Part shown: one piece after another, positions 11,485 through 22,095 of the stretch
Layout: each line of letters begins with the position of its first letter
Position numbering within the stretch: the first letter of the stretch is position 1
NCBI GenBank assembly: GCA_030765065.1
Contig: CM060977.1
Location: 95,683,795-95,747,794, forward strand
Length of the DNA stretch: 64,000 nucleotides
Direction of reading: 5' to 3'
Source: Deroplatys truncata
Lineage: Eukaryota > Arthropoda > Insecta > Mantodea > Mantidae
Translations under genes and position numbers: made by a program
The notes under the pieces: model-generated
Database searches by the model: none
The model's input: the letters and a program-made list of their open reading frames with translations, nothing else
Told to the model about the DNA's origin: nothing

Positions 11485-11772
11485 GACTTTTGTTTTTTGA
11501 ATTCTGGAGTTCAAATGCGTGCATTCAGGGTGAAACATAAGTTATTGCATTGTTTTAAACCAATTAAAGATTTATTTAAATGTAACATTTTTTTAGCGAT
11601 GATCATTTCCTGCGGAAATATTTTAGGTGACTTTTGTTTTTTGAATTCTGGAGTTCAAATGCGTGCATTCAGGGTGAAACATAAGTTATTGCATTGTTTT
11701 AAACCAATTAAAGATTTATTTAAATGTAACATTTTTTTAGCGATGATCATTTCCTGCGGAAATATTTTAGGT
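11485..11772. repeat. Exact tandem duplication, 2 x 144 bp
   Basis: 11485-11628 and 11629-11772 read as identical, each starting GACTTTTGTTTTTTGAATTC and ending GGAAATATTTTAGGT. Because 144 is a multiple of three, an open frame at 11497-11787 contains a 48-residue block twice, but nothing suggests this frame is a gene. Identity of the two halves means a very recent duplication or an assembly artefact. Confidence 0.95.
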
Positions 11773-12236
11773 TTTTCGAGAACATAAAACAGAATAGCGG
11801 GCAACGTTGCATCAGTTGCTGACCCATATAAGAGCGGGGTTGTCACTTTCACTTTCAAAACAATTACAGGACACCGCCTAAACAGGTTTCTCTTTCACTT
11901 TTAGTGGCGTGTGTCTCATGAGGTACACAAACAAACGTTTCGTGTGTGCCATCTCCTAATAATTGCATCAGGATCTTTCAATGCGCATTTTGTAAGCTAA
12001 ACTTACAAATTACGCATATTTTTATCCGCTCTTTCAACATAAAACTTAAATACTTTTAAATTGGTTCTGCTGTAATTAATAAAATGCTTATCTGGCATGG
12101 AAACACAGAACTACATCGTAAAGCTCTTACAAATCCTACTAAATGGTAATTTTAACATGAGTAGCAAATGCATTATTTCAACAATGTATTTAAATTGTGA
12201 AACACGTTTAATTCTTCCATATTTAGTTTCTATGTA
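11773..12236. other. Unassigned AT-rich DNA
   Basis: No gene or recognised repeat before the Tc1 element. Confidence 0.5.
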
Positions 12237-13606
12237 CAGGGTCGTTTGTGAAAATTTCAACACCAAGAAATAATTTCCCGAATAACTCCAAATTTGGTGG
12301 AAGTGTAGAAGAGTGTGCAAGCAATAAGGATTAGGTTTGCAGAGAGATGGGGTACACGTAGGCCGTGTAGCGCCCTCTCGTGTCGATCACAAGGTCAGTG
12401 TTGCGCCCAGTGTAGTCAATGCAGCTCTGTCAAATAAGATGGAAATGAAGTGAGTGCCAGTATGCCTCGTCGACGTCAAAGGTAGCCATATCGGCATTGA
12501 GTGGGTTCGAACGGGGCAGATGATCGGTCTCCGGGAAGTGGGTTTGTCATATCGTGACATTTCGGCTCATACAGGGCATGCTGCTACGACAGTGATGCGT
12601 GTGTGGAATCAGTGGATAGATGAAGGTCATACGCAGCGAAGAGCGGGTACTGGACCACGGAACATGACCACAGCACAGGTTGACCGTCATCTTGTCCGCA
12701 TGGCCATAACGGACCGTATAGCTTCATCCACAGCGTTGGCTCGACCCTGGAGCACTGCAACAAGTGTGAACTTGTCTGCATCAACGGTTCGTCACCGTCT
12801 GCTGCAGGTTGGACTGGTTGCATGCATGTCACTACGTCGACTTCCATTGTCCAGAAACCACAAGCTCCTCCCACTGCAATCGGCACGTTGACACCGTCAC
12901 TGGGTTGCTGAGTGGCAAAATGTAGTCTTTTCGGACGACTCCCGTTTCAACGTGTCCTACAGTGATGGCCGCATATGTGTACGGCGGTACCATGGTGAGC
13001 GTAACCTGGAGGGCTACATTATTTAGAGCGGCATAGCGGACAAACACCAGGTGTGATGATTTGGGGTGCCATTGGTTACAACAACTGATCTCGCCTCCTA
13101 CGAATTGAGGGCACTTTGAACAGAAACCTACACTTAACGGTGATTGTAGAGCCTGAGGTAATGCCCCTGCTTCAGGCATCTCCACAGGCCACATTTCAAC
13201 AGGACAATGCCCTTCTTCGAAGAGCGACGGGTACCATTGCTTCCCTGGCCTGCAAGTTCGCCTGACATGTCGCATATCGAACATGTCTGGGATTTGGTTG
13301 GTTGTCACCTGGGAGTCACGGTCCTCCAGTAACCAGTGTCACGAATTTGTGGGCTCGAATACAAACTTCGTGCAGGGAAATCCCTTAGGAACTTACTCAG
13401 AACCTTTTTGATTCAATGCCACGGCGTACAGCAGCTCTAATTGAAGCGCATGGTGGCCACACCGAATAGTGAGTATTAGGGCTCAAAGGTGATGTATATA
13501 GATTTGAAAGTTTACCATCTGCTACTTGTCATGTACCTAACCTGTGGTATTAAATTCATTGAATTCATGCGTTTCCTTCATGGTGTTGCAATTTTTACAA
13601 ACAGTG
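12237..13606 (+). mobile_element. Tc1-type DNA transposon, inactive
   Basis: The left end CAGGGTCGTTTGTGAAAATT is mirrored on the right by AATTTTTACAAACAGTG; the element is flanked by TA at 12235-12236 and 13607-13608. The length, about 1,370 bp, suits Tc1. The transposase begins near 12454. Residues 20-140 include a helix-turn-helix region (GLREVGLSYRDISAHTGHAA) and the GRPR-like zone RRAGTGPRNMTTAQVDRHL. The reading frame is lost around 12885-12900. Farther on, FSDDSRFN-like sequence (about 12930) and a QQDNA-like segment near 13198 mark the catalytic core, and HVWD lies near 13280. At least three frame changes or stops interrupt it. The C-terminal reading IEAHGGHTE lies at 13440-13470. Confidence 0.92.
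12454..12891 (+). pseudogene. Tc1 transposase, N-terminal half
   Basis: An open stretch of 145 codons encodes the two DNA-binding domains of a Tc1-like transposase (HTH_Tnp_Tc3 type), with VGLSYRDISAHTGHAATTVM as the first recognition helix region. It ends by frameshift at RNHKLLPLQSAR, where intact relatives continue into the DDE core. Normal length is about 340 residues. Confidence 0.85.
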
Positions 13607-13942
13607 TATTTGATGCTTGTTAACTGCACGAAATGTATGCAGTTTCTTCAAAGGATATCTGTTGACCGATTTTCTCTTCAATTTCATTTAATGGTTCAAT
13701 CTATTTTTGAACTGTTGGGATGTTACGAGTAATTTCTCTGGTAATGTAATGTTTTTTTAATGTTGAGAATTGTTTCGTGTTCACGCCATTCTTGTATTAC
13801 GTTTTCAAGGGCAGAATTAAGAAGTGAGGAAAGTTCTTTCCCCTTGTCTTACTCCTGTTTTGACTTCGAAGGTTTCTGAAATTTCCCCAAGAATTTAATT
13901 TTATCCTTTGTATGAGTTAGCATCTCTTTAATAGTGGCCACG

Positions 13943-14026
<84 letters not shown>

Positions 14027-14465
14027 CTAAGCAAAGGGACCGCGATACCATGATACTGCCGATATTTGGTGGTATCGAAGTATATCTATTACTTTGAGAT
14101 AAACCTTTAAATTTTCAACTTTTGAATTATTGAAGGTTGTGTTTAATATATGTAATACTAATAAGGAATGAATGAGTAGAGACTTCACATTTCAAGTGTC
14201 CCCAAAGAGTTGCTGGACTATAGTTCTTAATAGATCTTGACTACAGTTTCTGTGAATGAATCAATGCAACATTCCATAGGCTCTTGTGTCTACATGAAAA
14301 CATGCAAAGCATTGAAGGAAGGAGTAGAGGTACTTATGTAACATGCAGCGTTAACTGAGTTGTGATGAATTTGATTTAGCTGAGCACCACATCACGTTTC
14401 TGCATTAGCCTGGCCTGGTGACTCATTCTCATCCATTACATTTACCTGCTCCGGTGACCAAAATA
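13607..14465. other. Unassigned AT-rich DNA with an AAT microsatellite
   Basis: No gene. The AAT array at 13945-14022 produces a spurious leucine-run frame on the minus strand. The remainder, 14023-14465, shows no recognised element. Confidence 0.6.
13945..14022. repeat. (AAT)n microsatellite
   Basis: About 26 uninterrupted trinucleotide units between CACGG and AAAAAACTAAGC. It is not linked to a Rep850 copy. Confidence 0.97.
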
Positions 14466-14765
14466 TGTGAACCCAGCAGAAAAATCACAATATTTTCTAC
14501 GTAAAGGATAGTTGAGATGGGGAATTTTCTTGAAGATCTTCGTGTTAGGTATTTTGAAGGTAATTAACGTAAATACCAAGTTTTCGTTTTTTAGTTATGC
14601 TGTACACACACATGAGGAAGTTTTTATAAAAACGCTCTTCCGGGGGAGGATCAGGGAACCTAAACACACGTATTTCCGGTGAAATATTGGTATGGAATTT
14701 TTGGTTGGGATGCAATATCTCCTCTACCTACTATATACGTTGTAGAGGAAATAAAAATGATAGTG
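14466..14765 (-). repeat. Rep850 fragment, reverse, one terminus kept
   Basis: It contains GGGGAATTTTCTTGAAGATC, TTTTTAGTTATGCTGTACAC and the terminus TACTATATACGTTGTAGAGG. Only the part from the C-rich tract to the TCTAC terminus remains. Confidence 0.7.
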
Positions 14766-15811
14766 ACATAGGAAATAAAATGTGAAAACCCAAGTGTTTA
14801 TCTGTTTCAACATAAAAGCCTACAGTATATATCTATCGAGGGGGAGTGCCTCAGGAATTTACTAATATTATTATACTGAACTCCTTTTATATTTGGTTAA
14901 GTATTTTAGTAAAGTAGTTTGAATATTCAACTCTTTGCATACATCCGCTAGCAAAATGAAAGTAAACATTTTTGCATACATTTTCAGCATGCTGTATAAT
15001 TGCTGCGAATTGGGAATACGTGTAATGCAAGAGAACTGCATGTTGAACACGTCAGCTAAATCTGATTCGTTACTCGGTAATGAAACCAATAATTTCGGCT
15101 GGTAATTTTTGGCATCTCATAGCCAGTGAGAGGATAGCTGCCAACCATTTTCGCCCTTATCCCTTTTTAACCAGCTGAGACTACGCGACGGTTTCACCTT
15201 GGCTAATAGAGCCCTTCGTTTTATGCTGTTTGTACTGCACACGCTCAAGTTCCACATCATATCTTTTAGGGGATGGGAATATGCGCTTGTAACTATATAC
15301 AAATGTTGCTTTCGTAATTTGTGCTACCCCTCGGCGAGGGTTTTAAAATAGGCTCTCTGTTTCTACAGCGTAATTAGGCTCAGTTAGTTACTACATTGTT
15401 TACAATGAAAGCAGCCGTAAATAGAGCGTGTTTTGCTTAATAAGCTGAAGAGGAAAAATAAAGGTTTTAAAAACTGAAATCTCACATACAGAAGACGGCT
15501 AATTTTAAAGCGGTTATAAAAATCCAATGCGTAACATTAAACCTTCCCTACGCGGATATTTTACTAAAAATTCAGAACGGTCATTTTGCTCTCATCACGA
15601 TAAAATTATCTGCATAGAAATGAACATTACCATGGTGATAGACATCAGGGTGAAACAACAGTCACTTGTTTATAAACAAAACCTATACACCAGATGAATC
15701 ATTCTTCCCCAAGGGCTCGCATTTGATCTGTGCAACTGGACTTACATTCAAAACGTTTAATCCTTTCCTATGAGCTTCAAAGGGATTCCTGAGACCCTTA
15801 GTTACAGATAA
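14766..15811. other. Unassigned DNA
   Basis: No gene is supported. Short open frames at 14871-15089 and 15117-15302 (minus) have no recognisable motif. Confidence 0.5.
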
Positions 15812-16348
15812 TAAGACGAGCGGGATGGTTCAGGCGGCAACGTCCGGGTTCGATTCCCGCCATCGCGAACTCTGTCCCATGGGTTTTTCGTGTTTTCCCC
15901 GGGTCGAATGCTGAGTGGTTTATCTTCTACCACAACTCTCCATCCTCTCATTTCCTGAACCCATCACTTTTCTTGTCATCTGTTTCAGGGTTGTAGGACC
16001 AGGCGAGGGTGTTCAGCGCGTTGCGGTTGGGCGGTGGCTGTGCGCTCTAGAGGTTTCTACACTGGCGTCGCTGGTAGGTCTCTCCTTCGAGTGGGTTTTG
16101 TCTTTGGAGATTCGGTGGCTTGTGGGCAGGACCGGGTAACGTCGGATGCTTTTAATCTGGGAACGTTATGGACCCCGTCTGTCCTTGCGCCCGTCGTCAT
16201 TCGGTTCTGGTGGCCCTTACGTATCCCCCCTCACACCTCCCTCCCGGGGATTGCTGACAGAAACTCAAGGGGTTCATTGGCCTGCGTGCGGTGCTTTGCT
16301 CCAGTTTCGGGAACTCTTCTGTTCTTTGCCTTTACCTTCCACATGTAA
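15812..16348 (+). mobile_element. SINE1 retroposon, near full length
   Basis: It starts GAGCGGGATGGTTCAGGCGG (A box TGGTTCAGGCGG), has B box GGGTTCGATTCCC at 15847-15859, then CCATGGGTTTTTCGTG and a long unrelated body with GGACCAGGCGAGGGTGTTCA and a tail ending near 16348. It is the clearest head among the four SINE1 copies. Target duplications were not identifiable because SINE2 follows within about 10 bases. Confidence 0.82.
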
Positions 16349-16357
16349 TAAAGCGAA

Positions 16358-16706
16358 CGATATGGCTCCGCGGTAATGTATGAAGCTTGCATTCCAGAGG
16401 TCTCGGGTTCGAATCCCGTCGAGCGCTCACACTGACCTTAATTTTTCCGTATGTAGGCGAATGCTGGGATAGTTTATCTACCATGGCTTCCTTTACATCG
16501 TTTCCCTTTCATTCCATTTCCTTCTCATCTTTCAGGTGTGCTTGTAGGTTTCGTGGCGTATGGCGGTGCCGCAAAGATGGCGCGGATGCGTGGAGTACTC
16601 AGTCGACGGGTCGCTCATCGCCCTCTCCAGGCAGCTCCACCAGTGTGACGGGTCTTCGACCCTAGAACTGTTAGGGACTTCCGAGCTTCACTGTAGCTTT
16701 TTTCTG
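16358..16706 (+). mobile_element. SINE2 retroposon
   Basis: The head ATATGGCTCCGCGGTAATGT has a weak A box; the B box GGGTTCGAATCCCG lies at 16407-16420. The tail segment AACTGTTAGGGACTTCCGAG (16668-16687) matches the reverse complement of the 9745 and 4774 copies. It lies head-to-tail directly behind SINE1. Confidence 0.72.
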
Positions 16707-16799
16707 CGGCCTATAACTTCCTGTGTTTCCTTCATTTCATACCTTCCTCCCGGGTTGTTAGTCACAGTAGATTTATGTAGGTCATATTGCACGAGGTGT

Positions 16800-17682
16800 G
16801 AAGTAAGTTTTGTTTCTGTCCCACGTATGGAAGCCAATTTCAAGTAGCTGCAATCGCCCGTATGGAAAAAAAATTCCGGTAGCCTTCGCCCCAAGTTTAA
16901 AAATATTAACTTTTTAATTTTGACTGTTTCTTTAAATATTATATATTTATATTTGCCTCGGGTGCGTTAGTGTTGTTGTTAGAGATATGGATTTGCAGGA
17001 GTAGTGCGACTAAGAATGTAGGCTCACACAGATTATAATTTTTAATTCACTCCTTTTTATTAATTCTTGACACGATTTAAATAAAATTTCACTGATATAG
17101 AGAGCTGTAAATTTATTTTATTAATTACTTGCACTTTTTAAACATGTAAACTATTTTCGTCTCACACTGAATACATATTAAACCTCTCGAGGACGTGTCT
17201 CGCGTCCGGTTAGTAACGCTGTCTACAAGCAACTGACATCTGAATTTGTACAATTTGCCCTATTTCAGTTTCTGGTTGGCTAATCCTACTGCAATAGAAT
17301 ACTTTTATTTAACTTAAGTTCTTTTCTGGTTCTTGATTGGCTATGTATAAAATCTCTCAAAAGTTACATTATTGATGCTCCAAGAATTACCAATAGCATT
17401 ATTAAACATTCTAATTCATTATTACCTCGAGGTTACCTCATTTCTACCTCATTGTTAGCAACTTTTAACCTATCATTCTTACAGCTCCTACATTATTAAA
17501 TCATGTAATACATTTTCATAACATTATTGAACATGTGCATAATAATATAAACATTAATACTATGACTGTTACATGCATTTTATATATTATATTATACACA
17601 TATTGCTTTAAGGTGGGCTGTTATTATATTTTATATTATATAATTTGACTGAAATAATTTAAATGTTAAAAATACTGTCTCA
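16800..17682 (-). mobile_element. LTR retroelement fossil, type A, copy 2
   Basis: It is collinear with 1600-2507 through AATCCTACTGCAATAGAATA and CACATATTGCTTTAAGGTGG. The minus-strand start, TGAGACAGTATTTT, matches the other three LTR fossils. On its internal side (16800-16870) it holds TTGGCTTCCATACGTGGGAC on the minus strand, matching the putative primer-binding zone of type B copy 1. It is an LTR plus leader only, broken and old. No coding region is left. Confidence 0.55.
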
Positions 17683-18628
17683 GGTGTTACTTTAAATTGT
17701 ATAGCTTGAACATATAATAAGCTTTGGTTTTATTTTTAAAGCATTTATATTCTATATTGTCTAAAATATCCAAAAAGCTTCTGCATTTACGGGGAAGATT
17801 AAATGGCTAATATTGCCATTATGTACTGTGAATTCAGAACCACTTAATAAAAAACATTTTGTTGTGATACACTCACATATCCTTCTCTACTCCCTATCTT
17901 TTATTAGTGGGTATACAAAATATTTTCACTATAGGTAGCTTATTTTCCTATCTACTTCATTTTAATCAAAATAAACCTTTACAGAAATAGCTGCGTTACA
18001 CTTTCGTTATAGATACAAAGAGAACAGCGGTAATCAAATGTTTAAGAACTGGACACTATATGCTGGCTTTAAAATTTCATACTGTTTCCATGATATCGCG
18101 AGAAACACCTGAAAATCGATTGGACTTTAGGAGAATGAAATAGTAATAATCAATTCGAACCATTAATAATGGATATCTCAGAAATGACTTATGCCACAAA
18201 AAACCTTATTTGAACTGAATTGTGTGTTTTAAAAAGATTTACACTTTTTTTGTAGTATGTTTTCGTCTATCGCTTTACGTTTACCAATTAACATGATTGT
18301 ACAAAATTCCTCCCGAATGAAGAGGAGTTTACAGGCTATTCACAGAAAATTTAAAATATATATTTTATATGTGATGTAAATATCTTTAATATATGGTATT
18401 CTAATAAAAACATTGGAGCCATTATTTAGAAAATAAGAAATTTCGATAAATGTTCCATGTATAGGCTAATTGGGGACGGGAATTTTCTTAAACAGCTTGG
18501 TGTCGCATTGTTGGAAAATGCGAACTCAATGCCAAGTTTAATACTTAACTGACTTTTTGCTGTTGAGTTATGCTGTTCATGCACAGACGCACATACGGAC
18601 ACATAGACATAGTCGCACATACGGACAC

Positions 18629-19611
18629 TGACGCAATATTTTATATCACAACACTGTGAATGCCAGAGTAGTGTAAATTAGCATTATTGTATGACAATGA
18701 TTTGAGATGTTTGTTACTTATAAGCATTGTTAGGAAATAAGTTTACACGACCTCACTGAAACTGATAATAAGAGCGGGTAACAATGTAGCGAGGGGGTGA
18801 GTTGTTTATTAATTAGAACAGGCAAGCAAATGACGTCAGATTAGCGCGCTTTTCTGTAGAAATGGAGGGAATTTCTTCCCTTGAGCATATGTGTTCGTAA
18901 TTTTGATTGGATGTAAAAATAGACGCTAATGTTGGCGCATTTTATTAACCAATAGCAGCTCGGTTATAATCTTTAGGCATATCGGGGTGCGGGAGTATAA
19001 AAAGCTAAAGCCAGAGGCAAGTATTGTCCAGTTCAACAGGATCATTCACGCATTACATGTCGCTCAGTTTGACAGAATATTTCACAAGGTAAACGTCGCT
19101 CAGTGCAATAGAATCATACAAAGGTTATACGTCGCGCAATACTACAAAATCTCTCGTGTTGTAAAGTTAGTTATAAATGTGAAATACGCGAATTAATAGT
19201 GTGCAATAAATAAGTGATTATAGTGATATTAGAAGATATAACACTTTCAGTTTGGCGTGTATCAAGAGTCATTATGTGAAATCAACTAATTGTGACGGTA
19301 ATAAAAGTGTAAAAACAAGTTCTTTTATCAGTGTTATTTTTCAGTAACAAATCCTTTCCGTTTACACACCCTGTTTAAGAGATTTGCTCGACTGAATAAT
19401 AATAATAGCTAGCCGGAGGACAATGAACCCAAAATACAAAATAATAATAATACAATAACAGGCGCCCAGCAATAGATAACACGAAGTGACCGCGATAAAT
19501 TGGCTCCCATACGTGGTGCAGATAAACATGAAGCATCTTCCAACTACCAACAAAAAATATTCTACTTCAAATTGGCTCCCAAACGTGGGGCTAACAAACC
19601 ATCTACTTCAA
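18629..19611 (+). mobile_element. LTR retroelement fossil, type B, copy 1 (LTR and 5' leader)
   Basis: It starts TGACGCAATATTTTATATCA, close to the starts of the other LTR fossils. A TATA-like GGAGTATAAAAAGC at 18990-19003, 36-bp tandem repeats from about 19030, and AATAAA-like signals downstream give the layout of an LTR. Beyond it, TTGGCTCCCATACGTGGTGC and a second close version, TTGGCTCCCAAACGTGGGGC, resemble the primer-binding region seen in insect LTR elements. The piece ends abruptly at about 19611 in CA-rich Rep850 sequence. It is broken: no gag or pol. The superfamily is uncertain (BEL/Pao or Gypsy-like). Confidence 0.65.
19030..19150 (+). repeat. 36-bp tandem repeats within the type B LTR
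   Basis: Three diverged units of about 36 bp, each with a GTCGCTCAG or GTCGCGCAA core, lie downstream of the TATA-like box. The equivalent region in copy 2 (59690-59880) has about five units of the same period. Confidence 0.75.
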
Positions 19612-19768
19612 CACACAGACGCACATACGGACACAGACACACACATGGACGTTTTATCTAAAAATGCTGCTTTTGGTCTCAAAACGTGTATTTCCAGTGA
19701 ACTCTCGAATTCCAATTTTTAGGTGGAATGAAATACCTTCTCTACCTACCATGTATGTAGTAGAAAAA

Positions 19769-20605
19769 ATTTTCTGATGTGATACATTCACATTGCTTTC
19801 TCTACCCTCCGTCGTTTATTATTGGGTATACAAATTATTCTTACACAGCGTAGTTTTATATACTGAGATAAAATAAACATTTGCAGCAATAGGGATATTA
19901 CAAATTTCGTTATAAACACTAACAGAATAGCGATAGTCAAATGTTTAGGAACTTGACGCTATATGCTGACCTTAAAATTCCATACTGTTTCTATGACATT
20001 GCTAGAAACAACGGAATGTTGAAAGCACTTTAAGAGAATAATCAAATGAACAATTCCAACCTTTAATAACGGATATCTCAGAAACGACTTATACCACAAA
20101 AATTAATTTTAAATAGATTGTGTGTTTTTAATAGATCTACATTGTTTTGAGTAGCACCTTTTCGTCTGTCCCTTAACATTTACCAGTTACACAAGATTGT
20201 ATAAAATTTCTTCCATATCAATTGGCCTTCACGAGCTATTTCCAGAAAATTCAAGATACACATTTTATTTGTATGTACGGTAATTTTAATCAAAATTTTA
20301 GAGCCACATTTTGGAAAATCAAAATTCTTGAAGAATGTTCCTGGGGACAAGTAGTTTCTTAAAAATTTTCTTGTCGCATGTTTGAAGGTACTGAACTTAA
20401 ATACCAAATTTGGTGTTGATCCGACTTTCGTTTTTGTGTTAGGTTGTTCACAGACACACAGACACACACACAGATAGACACAAGCTCATTTTTCTAAAAA
20501 TGCTTTGTTTAGTTTCAGGCTGCCTGAAATCATGTATTTCTAGTGAAATCTAGGTATCGAATTTTGGTGGAATGCACTGCTTTCCCTACTTATTACACTA
20601 AAAGA
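19769..20605 (-). repeat. Rep850 copy, subfamily a, reverse, full length
   Basis: About 837 bp, from TCTGATGTGATACATTCACA to CTAAAAGAGAAAGTAAAA, with all landmarks and a short CA tract near 20453-20480. It directly abuts the previous reverse copy head-to-tail. Confidence 0.85.
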
Positions 20606-21258
20606 GAAAGTAAAAGGCATTTTTAGACAAAAAAAGATGTCGGTGTGTCTGTGAACAGCATAATTTAAAAACGAAAGGTGGAATACACTCCAAACATGGG
20701 ACTCTTTACGATATACTTATTTTAAAAAAAAACGTCTGTAACGATTTGGATTAATATATTAAAGGTATTTACATGCCAAATAAACTGTTGATTTTGAATT
20801 TCCTGGGAATAGCGTTTGAACTCCTGTTTATTTGGAAAGAATTTTGTACAATGTTGTATAACTGGTAAACGTTAAGGGATAACCCACTACACAAGAAATT
20901 AGATGGGTTTAAAGTGCAATTTGAATAAATATTTTGTGGCTTCAGCCATTTTTGACATATTCGTTATTAAATGTTCGTCATTTTTAAGGTGCTTTCAACA
21001 TTCAGTTGTTTCTCGTGATGTCATGAAAACAGTATGGACTTTTAAGAAACGCATATAGTATGCAGTTCTTAAACTTTTGACTAGCGCTGTTCTCTTTGTA
21101 TCCTAACGAAACGTGTAATATAGCTATTTCTGCAAATATTTATTTGGATTAAAATGAAGTAGATAGAAAAATAAGCGTTAGTAGGAATGGTTTATATACC
21201 CACTAACAAGCTATAGAGGGTAAAGAAAATCATGTGAATATAGCAGATAAGATTTTTA
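20606..21258 (+). repeat. Rep850 copy, 5' truncated
   Basis: It starts near the TG tract position (GTGTGTCTGTGAACAGCATA) and continues to GAGGGTAAAGAAAATCATGT, so the first 150 or so bases are missing. It joins the reverse copy at its left, making an inverted pair. Confidence 0.8.
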
Positions 21259-21915
21259 GAATATATGTACCTGCACAAATCTCTAAGTATATATCAGATA
21301 AAAAGATTTACATACTCATGTAGAGTTAAATGTTTGAATGTTTTCACGACAAATCCTCAACGGTACATGTTTCTCTACACAATATTTAGTTTCAATGCAA
21401 ATAGCTTCCATTTCCTGGCGTTTTTATGAAAACAAAAAAGAGTACGGTAAATCACATTTCATACTTGTTTCTCGTTTGTACGTGCATGTACAAACAGTAA
21501 TAATAAAAAGTAACTAATGCGCACTGGCGGTTCGTTTTATGCCGTAGAAAGGAGAAGTGCTGTTTGTATGGCCGTAGGCATTCCAACTACGCGCCAAAGC
21601 GCGTGTTTTGTTATTCCTCGCTACAAGGAAGTTCAACAGGTGGAAAAAAAAGGGTTTTGTTTTCGCACAATCCATGATTTTAAAATATGTTCTCCCTTTT
21701 TGAGAGATATTGCAGTATATACCTAGGTGTTAGGAGCTTTGAGAATTTAGCTTGAGGCTATAATCCTTTGCAGTGAGCTAAAAAGCAGATAAGCCTTCTA
21801 AACTTTATCCGTGCGTACGTTTAAGCTTGGAAATTTGAAGTGAGTATAACCAGTTATATTTTCTTGGCCCAGCCTAATAGCCTTAAGGCTCAGCGTTCAT
21901 TGCTTTGAGACGTTA
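21259..21915. other. Unassigned DNA with one short open frame
   Basis: No element recognised. A 69-codon open frame at 21517-21726 starts in a locally GC-richer patch but resembles nothing I know and has no visible splice or transcript signals. Confidence 0.5.
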
Positions 21916-22095
21916 TTACTTTCTCTAGTACTCACCTATAGGAAGTAAAGGTAGCAAAAATTCTACACCGAACTTTTAACGGAAACACATTTTTGAAGCT
22001 CTCTGAATCCATTAACGGCATTTTACTTTGTCTACGTACCTCCAAAAATTTGATACCGAGATTACATGGAAATAAATGTTATGGCGTCCCACGAA
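21916..22095 (+). repeat. Rep850 5' fragment
   Basis: It begins TTACTTTCTCTAGTACTCAC and includes GATACCGAGATTACATGGAA, then is replaced by a reverse copy. Confidence 0.7.

Larger units (their letters stand above)
17848..19768 (-). repeat. Reverse Rep850 copy split by an LTR fossil
   Basis: The left part (17848-18628) runs from the CACTCACATATCCTTCTCTA end to the CA-rich tract after GAGTTATGCTGTTCATGC. The right part (about 19612-19768) resumes with another CA-rich tract and ends at ACCATGTATGTAGTAGAAAA. The LTR element therefore landed in the CA-rich tract. The short stretch before it, 17683-17847, is unassigned. Confidence 0.75.

Noticed and set aside
12832-13308. 158-codon minus-strand open frame
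   Set aside because: Antisense shadow of the Tc1 transposase remnant.
13849-14034. Leucine-rich minus-strand frame
   Set aside because: Product of the (AAT)n microsatellite.
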